64,000 nt of DNA from Sphingomonas azotifigens NBRC 15497 (GTDB lineage: Bacteria > Pseudomonadota > Alphaproteobacteria > Sphingomonadales > Sphingomonadaceae), in NCBI RefSeq assembly GCF_002091475.1, contig NZ_BCTR01000012.1, positions 62,001 through 126,000 on the forward strand, written 5' to 3'. Below are positions 22,029 through 31,495 of this stretch, one piece after another. The notes under the pieces were generated by a model. It made no database searches. It was not told the DNA's origin and worked only from the letters and a program-made list of their open reading frames with translations. A program made the translations under genes and the position numbers. Positions within the stretch are counted from its first letter, which is position 1, and every line of letters starts with the position of its first letter.

Positions 22029-22222
22029 GCGCCGGTGCTTCGAAAGAGGCTTAATCGGGAATGCGGTGCGGGGAGCCTGCTCCCCAAATCCGCGGCTGTC
22101 CCTGCAACTGTGAGCGGATAGCGTGCGGCACTCGCCTCCGATCGAGAGGCAGCCACTGGGCCTTCGGGCCTGGGAAGGCGTGCCGTTCGCCATGACCCGC
22201 GAGCCAGGAGACCTGCCGGCGT
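22029..22222 (+). ncRNA. Cobalamin riboswitch 1, upstream of the Ni/Co transporter gene
   Basis: The conserved B12-element parts occur in order: GCCGGTGCTTC entry helix, AATCGGGAATGCGGTG, CGGCTGTCCCTGCAACTGTG core, GCCACTGGGCC and CTGGGAAGG, TGACCCGCGAGCCAGGAGACC, and the B12 box GCCAGGAGACCTGCC (22203-22217). In this class, adenosylcobalamin binding folds the aptamer and shuts down the downstream gene. The expression platform probably lies in the next 180 bases, which include a hairpin shared with riboswitch 2. Confidence 0.95.
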
Positions 22223-22225
22223 CCG

Positions 22226-22283
22226 GTCGCTCTTGCCCTGGCCCAGGGGATGGCCGCGGCACGGTGTACTCCGTCTGAGCGAC
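22226..22283 (+). promoter_or_regulatory. Conserved hairpin after cobalamin riboswitch 1 (candidate expression platform)
   Basis: GTCGCTC (22226-22232) pairs with GAGCGAC (22277-22283), enclosing CCAGGGGATGGCCGCGGCAC. The same arms and most of the enclosed sequence recur at 23665-23725 after riboswitch 2, while the outer loop differs. Conservation of both arms suggests a structural role in the switch. No U-tract follows, so it is not a simple intrinsic terminator. From here to the transporter start (22284-22411) nothing else is recognisable. Confidence 0.5.
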
Positions 22284-22411
22284 GCATGGAGCGGCGGGGG
22301 CCGCTCGTGGTCGCGTGGCCCGGTCGCTTGGGAAGCGTCCGGCCGGGGTGCGGGGCCGGCCGTTCGCGGTGGGCCCCGGCCAAGTCGCACGACGCCGCCG
22401 GAGTATGGTGC

Positions 22412-23434
22412 TTGTCCTTTCTATCCTTGCGGTCGCGCGTGGCCCTGCTGTTCGGCGGGCTCATCGTGGCCAATGTCGCCGCCTGGGGATGGGCGTTCAC
22501 GCTGTTCCATGCCCAGCCGCTGATGCTGGGCACTGCGCTGCTCGCCTGGGGGCTGGGGCTGCGCCACGCCGTCGACGCCGATCACATAGCCGCGATCGAC
22601 AACGTCACCCGCAAGCTGATGAACGACGGCCAGCGGCCGATCGCCACCGGCCTGTGGTTCGCGATCGGCCATTCGGGGATCATCGCCATCGCGTCGACCG
22701 GCATCGCGCTCACCACCCATGCGCTGGCCGGGATGGGCGCGCTCAAGGAGACGGGCGGCGTGATCGCCACGGGCGTCTCGGCGCTGTTCCTGTTCGCGAT
22801 CGCGGGCATGAACCTCGTCATCCTGCACAGCGTGTGGAAGACGTTCCGGCACGTTCGCGCGGGCGGCGCCTATGTAGAGGACGACCTGAACCTGCTGCTC
22901 GCGTCGAGGGGGCCGTTGTCGAAGCTGTTCGGGCCGATGTTCCGGCTGGTCGGCAAGAGCTGGCACATGGCGCCGCTCGGCTTCCTGTTCGGATTGGGGT
23001 TCGACACCGCGACCGAGGTAGCGATCCTCGGCATGTCGGCGGGGCAGGCGGCGCAGGGCATGTCGCTCGGCACGCTGCTGGTGCTGCCGGCGCTGTTCGC
23101 GGTCGGCATGGTGCTGGTCGACACGCTCGACGGGGTGGTGATGCTCGGCGCCTATCAATGGGCATTCGTCAAGCCGATCCGCAAGCTCTACTACAACGTC
23201 ACCATCACGCTGGTCTCGGCGCTCGTCGCGATCGTGATCGGCGGGATCGAGACGCTGGCACTGATCGGCGACAAGATGGGCTGGACCGGCGGTGCCTTCG
23301 GGCTCGCCGCCGAGCTAGGCGCGCACTTCAACGGCCTTGGCTTCGCGATCATCGGCCTGTTCGTCGGCTGCTGGCTGGTGAGCTTCGCCATCTATCGCTG
23401 GCAGAGGCTGGACGAGATCGAGGTGCGCGGCTAG
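22412..23434 (+). CDS. High-affinity nickel/cobalt transporter, NiCoT (HoxN/NixA) family
   Basis: Inner-membrane permease for Ni2+ or Co2+; here Co2+ is likely because a cobalamin riboswitch precedes it and corrin genes follow. About 340 residues and eight helices. The family signature RHAVDADHIAAIDNVTRK (the H-x4-DH metal-selectivity motif) lies in helix II; GLWFAIGHSG, LGFDTATEVAILG and DTLDGVVMLGAYQWAF are the other NiCoT blocks. No ATG fits the start; TTG 22412 is chosen because GGAG (22400-22403) is eight bases upstream and helix I follows directly. A longer frame back to 22250 would add an Arg/Pro-rich non-family segment. Confidence 0.88.
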   Translation: MSFLSLRSRVALLFGGLIVANVAAWGWAFTLFHAQPLMLGTALLAWGLGLRHAVDADHIAAIDNVTRKLMNDGQRPIATGLWFAIGHSGIIAIASTGIALTTHALAGMGALKETGGVIATGVSALFLFAIAGMNLVILHSVWKTFRHVRAGGAYVEDDLNLLLASRGPLSKLFGPMFRLVGKSWHMAPLGFLFGLGFDTATEVAILGMSAGQAAQGMSLGTLLVLPALFAVGMVLVDTLDGVVMLGAYQWAFVKPIRKLYYNVTITLVSALVAIVIGGIETLALIGDKMGWTGGAFGLAAELGAHFNGLGFAIIGLFVGCWLVSFAIYRWQRLDEIEVRG

Positions 23435-23465
23435 AGCAACGGGCGAAGGCTTGCCTTCGAAGATC

Positions 23466-23660
23466 GCGCCGGTGCCCGGTAGAACGGGCTTAATCGGGAA
23501 TGCGGTGCGGGGAGCGATCCCCAAATCCGCGGCTGTCCCTGCAACTGTGAGCGGATAGCGCGATGCACTGGCCTCCATGCGAGGGGCAGCCACTGGGCCG
23601 GCAAGGCCTGGGAAGGCGTGCAGCGTGCCGTGACCCGCAAGCCAGGAGACCTGCCGGCGC
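23466..23660 (+). ncRNA. Cobalamin riboswitch 2, upstream of cobW and the cob operon
   Basis: Close sequence copy of riboswitch 1: GCGCCGGTGCCCGG, TTAATCGGGAATGCGGTGCG, GCGGCTGTCCCTGCAACTGT, GCAGCCACTGGGCC, CTGGGAAGGCG and the B12 box GCCAGGAGACCTGCC (23641-23655). Differences are concentrated in the peripheral helices P3 and P6, where sequence is free to vary. It lies about 200 bases ahead of cobW and should control the whole downstream corrin operon. Confidence 0.95.
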
Positions 23661-23664
23661 AACG

Positions 23665-23725
23665 GTCGCTCTTGCCTTGGTCCAGGGGATGGCCGCGGCA
23701 CGGTATCTGCTTCCGTTCGAGCGAC
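23665..23725 (+). promoter_or_regulatory. Conserved hairpin after cobalamin riboswitch 2
   Basis: GTCGCTC (23665-23671) is complementary to GAGCGAC (23719-23725). The enclosed CCAGGGGATGGCCGCGGCAC is identical to that in leader 1. Between here and the cobW start (23726-23856) there are only a GC-rich stretch and the purine-rich cobW ribosome site GGGGGGAAGAG. Confidence 0.5.
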
Positions 23726-23856
23726 GAAGCTGTGCGGCTGGGGCTGCACGTTCGCGTGGTGTCGGGCGTCCTTCGCGCCCGCCCGTCGTCGCGCGCCGGC
23801 TGGACGCTTGTCCGGCAAGCCCCCGCCTGGTCGCTCCGGCGCGGGGGGAAGAGTTC

Positions 23857-24894
<1,038 letters not shown>

Positions 24895-24908
24895 GACAGG
24901 CCGCCGCG

Positions 24909-27900
24909 ATGCACATCCTGTTCCGCGAAACGCACGGGCTGGAGGAAAACGCCGTGCCCCAGGACCTCGGGCAGTCGCCCGCGGACCTGGTGGTGCTGTC
25001 CTTTTCCGACAGCGACCTCGGCGCGTTCGCCGCGGCGTGGCAGGCGGGTCGGGACCGGCTGCCGTCGCTCCGGCTGGCGAACCTCGCGGCGCTGATGCAC
25101 CCCTTGTCGGTCGACACCTATGTCGAGCGGACGCTGGCGGACGCGAGGGGCATCTTGATCCGGCTGATCGGTGGCATGGCTTATTGGAGCTACGGGCTTC
25201 AGCAGGTCGAGGCGTTGGCGCGGGAGCGGGGGATCGCGCTGGCGGTACTACCGGCGGACGGGCGTGCGGACGAGCGCCTGGATGCTGCGTCCACCGTATC
25301 GGTGGCGGTGCTGCGCGAGCTGGCTGGATTGTGCGATGCCGGCGGGGCGGCAGCGGCGCGCGCGGCGCTGGGGGTACTGGCGGGGGCGGCGGGCATTGGA
25401 TCGACCGCCCCCGCGACGTACACGCCGCTGCCGGCGTTCGGCCTCTGGCATCCGTTGCACGGCGCCTTCTGCTCCCCCATCGGTCATCCCCGCGAAGGCG
25501 GGGATCCATTGATGGGAAGCCTTCGGCTCCCGCCCACAGCGTCCTGGCAAATGGATCCCCGCCTGCGCGGGGATGACGGTGTACGTGGGGACGCGGATCG
25601 GCAAGGCTGGACCCGCACCGGCCGACCGTTGGTGCTGATTGTCTTCTACCGCTCCTATCTCGCCGCCTGCGACGTCGATCCCTTTGTCGCGCTCCACCAT
25701 GCCTTCGAGCAGCGCGGCTTCGACACGCTGTCGATCTTCGTGCCATCGCTCAAGGCGCCGGATGCCCGTGTGCAGGTGGAGGCCTGGGTACGCGGGTTCG
25801 CGCCCGCCGCGATCGTCAACGCTACCGCGTTCTCCGCCCGCGACGCGGCGGGGAAGTCGCCGCTTGATGGCGCCGGCGTGCCGGTGTTCCAGATCGCGCT
25901 GGCCACCGCTTCCCGCGAGGCATGGGCGGGGGCCGATCGCGGCCTCTCCCCCGCCGATCTGGCGATGCACGTGGTATTGCCGGAGGTGGACGGACGCATC
26001 TTTGCCGGGGTCGCCAGCTTCAAGCAGGCCGATCCGCGCGACGATGATCTCGGCTTCGCGCGCATCCGCCACCACGCCGATCCCGAACGGATCGGGGCGA
26101 TTGTGACGCGGGTCGCCGGCTGGATTGCGCTCTGCGGCAAGCCGGGCGCGGCGCGGCGTCTGGCGCTGCTGCTCTCCACCTATCCCGGCAAAAGCTACCA
26201 ATTGGCGCACGCCGTCGGCCTCGATGCGCTTGCGTCCGCCGAGGCAATCGCCGCCGATCTGGGCGAGCCGATCGAGGCGCTCGCTGCGCGCCTGCAGGCG
26301 GAGACGCTGCATTGGCCGCTTGCCGCCTATCGCGCGGCGCTGGCCGAGATGCCCGCGGCGCTTGCCGCCGAACTGGAACGGCATTGGGGACCACCCGAAG
26401 ACGACCCCGCGCTCCGCGACGGGTGCTTCGACTTCCCTGCCATTGTCGCTGGCCGACTGCTGGTCGCGCTCCAGCCGGAGCGGGGCGACCCCGCCGAGCG
26501 CGATGCCAGCTATCACGACGTCACGCGCGTGCCCCGCCATGCCTATGTGGCCTTCTACCTGTGGCTGCGCGCGCAGGGCATCGATGCGCTGGTCCATATC
26601 GGCGCGCACGGGACGCTCGAATGGCTCCCCGGCAAGGCGGTCGCGCTTTCGGACAGCTGCTGGCCGGAGGCGCTGACCCGCGGATTGCCGATCCTCTACC
26701 CGTTCATCGTCAACGACCCTGGCGAGGCCGCCCAGGCCAAGCGGCGTACCGGCGCGGTGACCGTCGGGCACCTGCCGCCGCCGCTGAAGACCGCCGACAC
26801 CGGCGCGGGGCTCGCCCGGATCGAGGCGCTGCTCGACGAGTTTTCCAATGCGGTCGGGCTCGACCCGGCGCGTCGCGATCGGCTGCAGGCCGCGATCTGC
26901 GAAGAAGCGCGTGCCGCCGGGCTCGAGGCGGAGCTGGGCCTTGACGGGGCCACCAGCGCCGCCGAGGCCGTCACCCGGATCGACCGCTTCGTGTGCGACG
27001 TGAAGGAGTCGCAGTTCGGCGACGGGCTGCACGTGTTCGGGCAGGGTACGTGCGGGGCGGCCGAGCGCGCCGGGCTCCAGGCGGGGCTGGCCGGCGCACG
27101 GGTCCCGGCCGGACCGTCGGGATCGCCCTTTCGCGGCCGGCACGACGTGCTGCCTACCGGCCGCAACCTCTACGCGATCGATCCGCGCGCGGTGCCCTCG
27201 CGCGCCGCCCACGCACAGGGCATCGTGCTTGCCGACGAACTGGTCCGCCGCCACCTCCAGGACCATGGCGACTATCCCAAGGGGCTGGTGGTCGACCTGT
27301 GGGGATCGGCGACGATGCGGACCGCCGGCGAGGAGTTCGCGATGGCGCTGCACCTGCTTGGCGCCGCGCCGCTATGGGACAGCGGATCGGAGCGGGTGAC
27401 GGGCATCGAAATCCTGCCGATCGCGATGCTCGATCGACCGCGCATCGACGTGACCCTGCGCGTCTCGGGCCTGTTCCGCGACGCCTTCCCGGTGTTGCCG
27501 CAGCTCTTCGGCCAAGCCGTGCGGGCGCTGGCGGCGCGCGACGAGGGGCCGGAATGGAACCCCTTTGCCGGTCAGGACCCGGCGCCCCGCGTCTATGGGC
27601 CGCAGCCGGGCAGCTACGGCCTGGGCATCGGTGCTGCTGCCGAGACCTATACGGAAGATGCCCGGCGACAGGCGGGGGAGGCATGGCTGGCAGCATCGGC
27701 ACACGCGCTTGACGGCGGTGACGCGGTCTCGGACCTGATGGGCATCCGCACGCGGGTGGCCGCGGCCGACGCCTTCGTCCATCTCCAGGACCTGCCCGAA
27801 ACCGACCTGCTGCTCGCCGCCGACTATGCGGCGCACGAAGCCGGCTTCGCCGCCGCCAAGGCGCTGACGGGCGGCGAGGCGACACTCTACCATCTCGACG

Positions 27901-28268
27901 CCCGCGATGCCGCACGGCCGGTCGCCCGCCCGCTGACCGAGGAGCTTGCCCGCGTGGTGCGCGCGCGAGCGGCCAATCCGGCATGGATCGCGGGGATGCG
28001 CCGCCACGGCTTCCGTGGCGCGGCCGAAATCGCGGCGACGCTCGACCATCTCGGCAGCTTCGCCCATCTCGCCGGCGCGGTGCCGCCGCAGCTGTTCGAT
28101 CTCTACCATGACGCCACGCTGGGGGATCCGACGGTCCGCGCCTTTCTTGCGGATGCAAACCCGGCCGCGTTGGCGGCGATGGAGGCGCGGTTCGCGGCGT
28201 TGCATGCCGCCGGCCTGTGGCAGACGCGGCGCAACTCGATCCTCGCCAGCCTGGGGACGGGCGCATGA
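24909..28268 (+). CDS. cobN: Cobaltochelatase subunit CobN (carries an in-frame repeat insertion)
   Basis: Large catalytic subunit of the ATP-dependent CobNST chelatase that inserts cobalt into hydrogenobyrinate a,c-diamide. 1119 residues, somewhat short for the family. Magnesium-chelatase-H/CobN marks include HIGAHGTLEWLPGK, LYPFIVNDPGE, LPTGRNLYAIDP, KGLVVDLWGSATMRTAG and VTLRVSGLFRDAFP. Residues about 192-223 (GHPREGGDPL to DPRLRGDDG) are encoded by a palindromic repeat that looks inserted; the frame stays open. CobS and CobT, the AAA+ partners, are not in this window. ATGA overlap with cobG. Confidence 0.94.
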   Translation: MHILFRETHGLEENAVPQDLGQSPADLVVLSFSDSDLGAFAAAWQAGRDRLPSLRLANLAALMHPLSVDTYVERTLADARGILIRLIGGMAYWSYGLQQVEALARERGIALAVLPADGRADERLDAASTVSVAVLRELAGLCDAGGAAAARAALGVLAGAAGIGSTAPATYTPLPAFGLWHPLHGAFCSPIGHPREGGDPLMGSLRLPPTASWQMDPRLRGDDGVRGDADRQGWTRTGRPLVLIVFYRSYLAACDVDPFVALHHAFEQRGFDTLSIFVPSLKAPDARVQVEAWVRGFAPAAIVNATAFSARDAAGKSPLDGAGVPVFQIALATASREAWAGADRGLSPADLAMHVVLPEVDGRIFAGVASFKQADPRDDDLGFARIRHHADPERIGAIVTRVAGWIALCGKPGAARRLALLLSTYPGKSYQLAHAVGLDALASAEAIAADLGEPIEALAARLQAETLHWPLAAYRAALAEMPAALAAELERHWGPPEDDPALRDGCFDFPAIVAGRLLVALQPERGDPAERDASYHDVTRVPRHAYVAFYLWLRAQGIDALVHIGAHGTLEWLPGKAVALSDSCWPEALTRGLPILYPFIVNDPGEAAQAKRRTGAVTVGHLPPPLKTADTGAGLARIEALLDEFSNAVGLDPARRDRLQAAICEEARAAGLEAELGLDGATSAAEAVTRIDRFVCDVKESQFGDGLHVFGQGTCGAAERAGLQAGLAGARVPAGPSGSPFRGRHDVLPTGRNLYAIDPRAVPSRAAHAQGIVLADELVRRHLQDHGDYPKGLVVDLWGSATMRTAGEEFAMALHLLGAAPLWDSGSERVTGIEILPIAMLDRPRIDVTLRVSGLFRDAFPVLPQLFGQAVRALAARDEGPEWNPFAGQDPAPRVYGPQPGSYGLGIGAAAETYTEDARRQAGEAWLAASAHALDGGDAVSDLMGIRTRVAAADAFVHLQDLPETDLLLAADYAAHEAGFAAAKALTGGEATLYHLDARDAARPVARPLTEELARVVRARAANPAWIAGMRRHGFRGAAEIAATLDHLGSFAHLAGAVPPQLFDLYHDATLGDPTVRAFLADANPAALAAMEARFAALHAAGLWQTRRNSILASLGTGA
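25483..25577. repeat. Palindromic REP-like element inside the cobN coding sequence
   Basis: Arms 25483-25509 (GTCATCCCCGCGAAGGCGGG then GATCCAT) and 25551-25577 are inverted copies of 27 bases, each with an internal hairpin (CCCCGCGAAGGCGGGG and CCCCGCCTGCGCGGGG). The design, ends and length (95 bases) match the element at 8722-8814. It is read through in the cobN frame without a stop codon. The central segment between the arms differs between the two copies. Confidence 0.88.
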
Positions 28269-29389
28269 GCGGCTTTGCGGTGCGCGGCTGGTGCCCCGAT
28301 GCGTGGCGGCCGATGGTGGCGGGCGATGGCCTGCTGGTGCGGGTCAAGCCGCGGCTGGGGCGGATCGACCAAGCACAGATGCAGGGCCTTGCCGAGGCCG
28401 CCGTCGCGCATGGCAACGGCCTGATCGACCTGACCAGCCGGGGCAATCTGCAACTGCGCGGGGTCAGCGAGGCGGCATGGCCGGCACTGCTGGAGCGGCT
28501 GATCGCCCTCGAGCTCGTTGATGCGGACCCGGTGCGGGAGCTGCGGCGCACGCTGCTGGTCGCGCCGGACTGGGCGCCGGGGGACGACACCCATCGGATC
28601 GCGTGCGACCTGCTGGCGCGGATCGACGAACTGCCAGCGCTGCCCGGCAAGGTGGGGCTGGTGATCGATGCGGGCGACGCACCGATCCTGTCGGGCGCGC
28701 CCGGCGACTTCCGGATCGAGCGCAGTATCGCCGGTACCTTGATCCTGCGTCTGGAGGAGCAGGCGACGGGAACGCCAATCGCGACCGGGGACGAGGCGGC
28801 GGCGCTGCTGCGCATCACCCGCTGGTTCGTCGAGACGGGCGGCGTGGCGGCCGGGCGGATGGCGCGGCACGCCGCTCCGCTGCCGGACTGGGCCGCATGC
28901 CAAATCGCGCCGGCGGCACCGCGCCCGCGGGTCCAGCCGGGTACGCATCCGCTCGGATCCGTACTGGGTGCGCCGTTCGGGCAGTTGCGTGCGGACGTGC
29001 TTGGCGATCTTGCCGGGCAGGGCGTTGCGGCGGTCCGCGTGACCCCATGGCGGCTGCTGCTCGCCGAGGGCGCGGCGGTGACCCACCCCGCGCTGACCTC
29101 CGACGCTGCCGATAGGTTGCTCGACGTTGACGCCTGTTTCGGTGCGCCGGCCTGCCCGCAGGCGAGCATCGAGACCCGCAGGCTGGCCCGGCGCCTCGCG
29201 CCGCTGGTGTCGGGCCGGTTGCACGTGTCGGGCTGCGCCAAGGGCTGTGCCCGCGCCCAGCCGAGCGACGTGACGGTAACCGGCCGCGCCGGCCGGCATG
29301 ACCTTGCCTTCAATGCCCGCGCCGATGCGCCCGCGCTGCACGCCGGGCTCGACGCCGACGCGCTGCTTTCCCTGTTTGGAACCGATTGA
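28265..29389 (+). CDS. cobG: Precorrin-3B synthase CobG
   Basis: Monooxygenase that uses O2 and a [4Fe-4S] centre to hydroxylate precorrin-3A at C20 and form the gamma-lactone; it marks the aerobic corrin pathway. 374 residues with the nitrite/sulfite-reductase fold repeated twice: LIDLTSRGNLQLRGV in the first half, and the cluster-binding set CFGAPACPQ and HVSGCAKGCA in the second. ATG overlaps the cobN stop; the stop overlaps the cobH start as TGATG. Confidence 0.93.
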   Translation: MSGFAVRGWCPDAWRPMVAGDGLLVRVKPRLGRIDQAQMQGLAEAAVAHGNGLIDLTSRGNLQLRGVSEAAWPALLERLIALELVDADPVRELRRTLLVAPDWAPGDDTHRIACDLLARIDELPALPGKVGLVIDAGDAPILSGAPGDFRIERSIAGTLILRLEEQATGTPIATGDEAAALLRITRWFVETGGVAAGRMARHAAPLPDWAACQIAPAAPRPRVQPGTHPLGSVLGAPFGQLRADVLGDLAGQGVAAVRVTPWRLLLAEGAAVTHPALTSDAADRLLDVDACFGAPACPQASIETRRLARRLAPLVSGRLHVSGCAKGCARAQPSDVTVTGRAGRHDLAFNARADAPALHAGLDADALLSLFGTD

Positions 29390-30018
29390 TGCCGCATAGC
29401 TACGAAACCGATGGCGCTGCCATCTACCGCCAGTCCTTCGCGATCATCCGCGCCGAGGCCGATCTCGCCCGCTTTTCGACGGAGGAGGAGCCGGTGGCGG
29501 TGCGGATGATCCATGCAGCGGGGATGGTCGCGCTCGCACCGCAGATCAGGTTCTCCGCCGGCTTCGCCGCCACTGCCCGCGCCGCGCTGGCGGACGGCGC
29601 GCCGATCCTCTGCGACGCACGGATGATATCCGAGGGGATTACCCGCGCACGGCTGCCCGCGCGCAACGCGGTGCTGTGCACGCTCCACGATCCGCAGGTG
29701 GCGGATCTCGCCGCGGCGATGGGCAATACCCGCTCGGCCGCCGCGCTCGAGCTCTGGCGGCCGCATCTTGCCGGCGCGGTGGTCGCGATCGGCAACGCGC
29801 CCACCGCACTGTTCCACCTGCTCAACATGCTCGAGGATCCGCACTGCCCGCAACCGGCGGCGATCATCGGCTGTCCGGTCGGCTTTGTCGGCGCGGCGGA
29901 ATCGAAGGCAGCATTGTGGGCGGCACCGCCGGTGCCGTGCTGCATCGTCGAGGGTCGGCTGGGCGGCAGCGCGATCACCGTCGCCGCGATCAACGCGCTG
30001 GCGAACCGCGCCGAATGA
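29389..30018 (+). CDS. cobH: Precorrin-8X methylmutase CobH
   Basis: Moves the C11 methyl of precorrin-8X to C12 to give hydrogenobyrinate. 209 residues; family motifs are SFAIIRAEADL, RMIHAAGMVAL, LCDARMISEGI, AAMGNTRSAAAL, VVAIGNAPTALFHLL and GCPVGFVGAAESK. ATG 29389 overlaps the cobG stop by one base. It ends in an ATGA overlap with cobI. Confidence 0.96.
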   Translation: MPHSYETDGAAIYRQSFAIIRAEADLARFSTEEEPVAVRMIHAAGMVALAPQIRFSAGFAATARAALADGAPILCDARMISEGITRARLPARNAVLCTLHDPQVADLAAAMGNTRSAAALELWRPHLAGAVVAIGNAPTALFHLLNMLEDPHCPQPAAIIGCPVGFVGAAESKAALWAAPPVPCCIVEGRLGGSAITVAAINALANRAE

Positions 30019-30740
30019 GCATGGGAACCATCCACGGCGTCGGCCTCGGCCCCGGTGCCCCCGATCTGCTCAGCGTCCGCGCGGACCGGCTGGTACGCGG
30101 CGCGCGGCATGTCGCCTATTTCCGCAAGGCGGGGCGGCCGGGCCAGGCGCGACGGATCGCCGAGGGGATGTTACGGGCAGACGCCATCGAGCTGCCGATG
30201 GAATATCCGGTGACCACCGAAATCCCGGTCAGCGACCCGCGCTACAACGCCTGCCTCTCCGCCTTCTATGCCGAGTGCACCGATCGGCTGCTGACATTGG
30301 CCGAGGCTGGCGAGGACGTGGTCGTGCTGTGCGAGGGCGATCCCTTCTTCTACGGCTCGTTCATGCACCTCCACACCCGGCTGTCGGGCAAGGCGCCGGT
30401 GGCGGTGGTGCCGGGAATCACCGGCATGGCGGGCGCGTGGAACGCGACCGGCCAGCCGATCACCTGGGGCGACGACGTGTTGACGATCGCGATGGCGACG
30501 CTGCCCGAGGACGAACTCGCCCGCCGCATCCGCGATACCGACGCGCTGGTGGTGATGAAGATCGGCCGCAACCTCGCCAAGCTCCGCCGCGCGGTGACGG
30601 CCGCCGGTCGCGAGGCGGAAGCCTGGCTGGTCGAGCATGCCGCCATGCCGGAACAGCGCGTGACGCCGCTGGCCGAGGCGACCAGCGTTACCCCCTATTT
30701 CGCCATCCTGCTGATCCATGGCCGGGGGCGCCGCCCATGA
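30015..30740 (+). CDS. cobI: Precorrin-2 C20-methyltransferase CobI
   Basis: SAM-dependent methylation at C20 of precorrin-2. 241 residues of the tetrapyrrole methylase fold: [16 protein letters not shown] at the N terminus, CEGDPFFYGSFMHLH, VPGITGMAGAWNATGQPI and MKIGRNLAKL. Either ATG at 30015 or 30021 could be used; the first overlaps the cobH stop and follows the operon pattern. Overlaps cobJ by ATGA. Confidence 0.95.
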   Translation: MSMGTIHGVGLGPGAPDLLSVRADRLVRGARHVAYFRKAGRPGQARRIAEGMLRADAIELPMEYPVTTEIPVSDPRYNACLSAFYAECTDRLLTLAEAGEDVVVLCEGDPFFYGSFMHLHTRLSGKAPVAVVPGITGMAGAWNATGQPITWGDDVLTIAMATLPEDELARRIRDTDALVVMKIGRNLAKLRRAVTAAGREAEAWLVEHAAMPEQRVTPLAEATSVTPYFAILLIHGRGRRP

Positions 30741-31495
30741 GCGGCTGGCTCGCCATTGCCGGGCTGGGGCCGGGCGACGATGCGCTGGTGACGCCCGAGG
30801 TGACCGCCGCCCTGGCCGAGGCGACCGATGTGGTCGGCTACATCCCCTATGTCGCCCGGGTCGCGCCGCGGGACGGGCTTCGGCTGCATCCCTCGGACAA
30901 CCGGGTGGAGCTGGACCGCGCCTCGCTCGCCCTGCGGCTCGCGGAGGAGGGCCGGCGCGTCGTCGTCGTGTCCTCTGGCGATCCCGGCGTCTTTGCGATG
31001 GCGTCGGCGGTGTTCGAGGCGCTGGAGGCGGGCCCGCCAGACTGGCGCGCGCTGGACGTGCGGGTGCTGCCCGGCATCACCGCCATGCTTGCAGCGAGTG
31101 CGCGGGCGGGTGCACCGCTCGGCCATGATTTCTGCGCGATCAACCTCTCCGATAACCTCAAGCCCTGGGCGCTGATCGAAAAACGGCTGCGCCTGGCCGT
31201 CGATGCCGATTTCGCCATGGCGTTCTACAACCCGCGCTCGAAGGCGCGCCCCGAAGGCTTTGCCCGCGTGCTGGAAATCCTGCGCGACGCTTGTGGCGCG
31301 GATCGCCCGATCCTGTTCGCCCGCGCGGTGTCCACGCCGGACGAGGCATTGCGGATCGTCACGCTGGGCGAGGCGCGGCCGGAGATGGCCGACATGCGCA
31401 CGCTCGTCATCCTCGGCTCCAGCCAGACGCGGGTGATCGCGCGGCCGGGGCAACCGATCCTCTACACCCCGCGCTTCGCGGGCGACGGCGTATGA
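30737..31495 (+). CDS. cobJ: Precorrin-3B C17-methyltransferase CobJ
   Basis: Methylates C17 and drives ring contraction of precorrin-3B to precorrin-4. 252 residues: LAIAGLGPGDDALVTPE, VVGYIPYV, VVSSGDPGVFAMASAV, VLPGITAMLAASARAGAPLG, FCAINLSDNLKPW and FYNPRSKARPEG, all classic CobJ blocks. Its last 34 bases are overlapped on the opposite strand by the 3' end of cobK. Confidence 0.95.
   Translation: MSGWLAIAGLGPGDDALVTPEVTAALAEATDVVGYIPYVARVAPRDGLRLHPSDNRVELDRASLALRLAEEGRRVVVVSSGDPGVFAMASAVFEALEAGPPDWRALDVRVLPGITAMLAASARAGAPLGHDFCAINLSDNLKPWALIEKRLRLAVDADFAMAFYNPRSKARPEGFARVLEILRDACGADRPILFARAVSTPDEALRIVTLGEARPEMADMRTLVILGSSQTRVIARPGQPILYTPRFAGDGV

Noticed and set aside
22250..22411. N-terminal extension of about 54 residues for the Ni/Co transporter starting at ATG 22250.
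   Set aside because: The extension is Arg/Gly/Pro-rich, unlike the family, and lies over the conserved riboswitch-downstream hairpin; a TTG start with its own GGAG fits better.
25440..25610. cobN suspected to be a broken pseudogene because of the odd segment.
   Set aside because: The frame stays open through the repeat and all later CobN motifs are intact, so the gene is probably functional with an insertion.
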